Of a stretch of DNA of 33,242 nucleotides, positions 32,976 through 33,242 are shown in pieces. Source of the DNA: Clostridiaceae bacterium (GTDB lineage: Bacteria > Bacillota > Clostridia > DSM-8532); contig JAAYAD010000001.1 in the NCBI GenBank assembly GCA_012719545.1, positions 1-33,242 of the forward strand, written 5' to 3'. Both the position numbers and the translations under genes were made by a program. The notes under the pieces were generated by a model that had not been told where the DNA came from, did no database searches, and worked only from the letters and a program-made list of their open reading frames with translations. Within the stretch, counting starts at the first letter, position 1. Each line of letters opens with the position of its first letter.

Positions 32976-33242
32976 TATTGATAAATTGTTTCACGTGAAA
33001 CAAGTTCCTGCAAAGACTGTGGCAACTGCAGCAAGCGCAGCATGTTGGCCACATGGGGACGGCTGCGTCCTACCCTTTGAGCTACCTCCTCCTGGGTCAA
33101 ACCCAACTGTTTCACCAGCTGGTCATAGCCAAGAGCCTCATCTAGGGGATTTAAGTCCTCTCGCTGCAAGTTTTCCACAATGGATAGCTCAATCATTTCC
33201 CCGTCACTTAACTCCTTAACCAAGGCCGGCATCTCCACAAAA
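32963..33242 (-). pseudogene. Truncated second ParB gene fragment, open at the window edge
   Basis: The minus-strand frame enters from beyond the window edge and covers the middle of a ParB protein: MPALVKELSDGEMIELSIVE, then ENLQREDLNPLDEA, then the HTH LTQEEVAQRVGRSRPHVANM and LRLLQLPQSLQELV. It aligns with roughly residues 95-178 of the intact ParB at 31290-32141 but differs at many positions. The match stops at parS, after which the frame reads only SRETIYQYIHA and hits a stop inside the parA promoter. The C-terminal dimerisation domain is missing. Bases 33003-33242 are about 52% GC, far above the flanking DNA. It could be a broken noc/parB, transferred DNA, or a mis-joined read from another Firmicute. 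Confidence 0.8.
32987..33002. promoter_or_regulatory. parS partition site
   Basis: TGTTTCACGTGAAACA is a perfect 16-bp palindrome matching the well-known Firmicutes parS consensus bound by ParB/Spo0J. It sits immediately upstream of the parA-parB promoter, which supports an origin-proximal location. Confidence 0.95.

Noticed and set aside
32963..33242. An intact noc gene upstream of parA, as expected from the usual gene order
   Set aside because: The frame lacks the C-terminal half, reads into the parA promoter, and its ParB-box (ENLQREDLNPLDEA) is Spo0J-like rather than clearly Noc-like.

Overview
The window looks like chromosome from a low-GC, Gram-positive anaerobe of the Clostridia. Evidence for this is the AT-rich intergenic DNA, strong AGGAGG-type ribosome binding sites, occasional TTG starts, CUT1 sugar transporters, a LacI regulator, a DUF896 protein and the order parA-parB-DUF4446-serS, which is typical of origin-proximal DNA in Firmicutes. 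I see no rRNA, tRNA, CRISPR array or insertion sequence.

Layout. (1) 161-1078 (-): an ArsR-type HTH protein with a long C-terminal beta-rich domain. (2) 1336-3585: convergent murD (+) and murI (-), both for peptidoglycan precursors. (3) 4077-8007 (-): a four-gene operon of two Gfo/Idh/MocA oxidoreductases alternating with two xylose-isomerase-like TIM-barrel proteins, with a divergent AraC regulator at 8161 (+). (4) 9326-12565 (+): a YihY/BrkB membrane protein and a methyl-accepting chemotaxis protein. (5) 12880-24229: a carbohydrate locus containing a lipoprotein sugar-binding protein, two permeases and two GH65 enzymes in one operon, then a convergent LacI gene, then a membrane-anchored GH28-like beta-helix protein and a secreted F5/8C (discoidin-like) protein. 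Similar GTTTAAC[G/A]TT-type palindromes lie at the sugar-operon and lacI promoters, and a weaker match lies by the beta-helix gene, so I infer one LacI regulon. (6) 24526 (+): a DUF896 protein. (7) 25124-28901 (-): a pspA-ydjG-ydjH-ydjI type envelope-stress operon. (8) 29352-32912 (-): serS, DUF4446, parB and parA, followed by a perfect 16-bp parS at 32987-33002.

How it works together. The sugar locus would bind an alpha-glucoside outside the cell (trimmed or tethered by the beta-helix and F5/8C proteins), import it, and split it by phosphorolysis to beta-glucose 1-phosphate. No transporter ATPase and no beta-phosphoglucomutase are present, so both must be encoded elsewhere. The four-gene operon suggests oxidation-assisted conversion of sugars or glycosides through keto intermediates.

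The right edge is abnormal. Immediately beyond parS the composition jumps to about 52% GC, and a truncated piece of a second, different ParB gene begins. The join falls on the parS palindrome. This is either a real rearrangement or an assembly chimera, and it should be resolved before that edge is interpreted.
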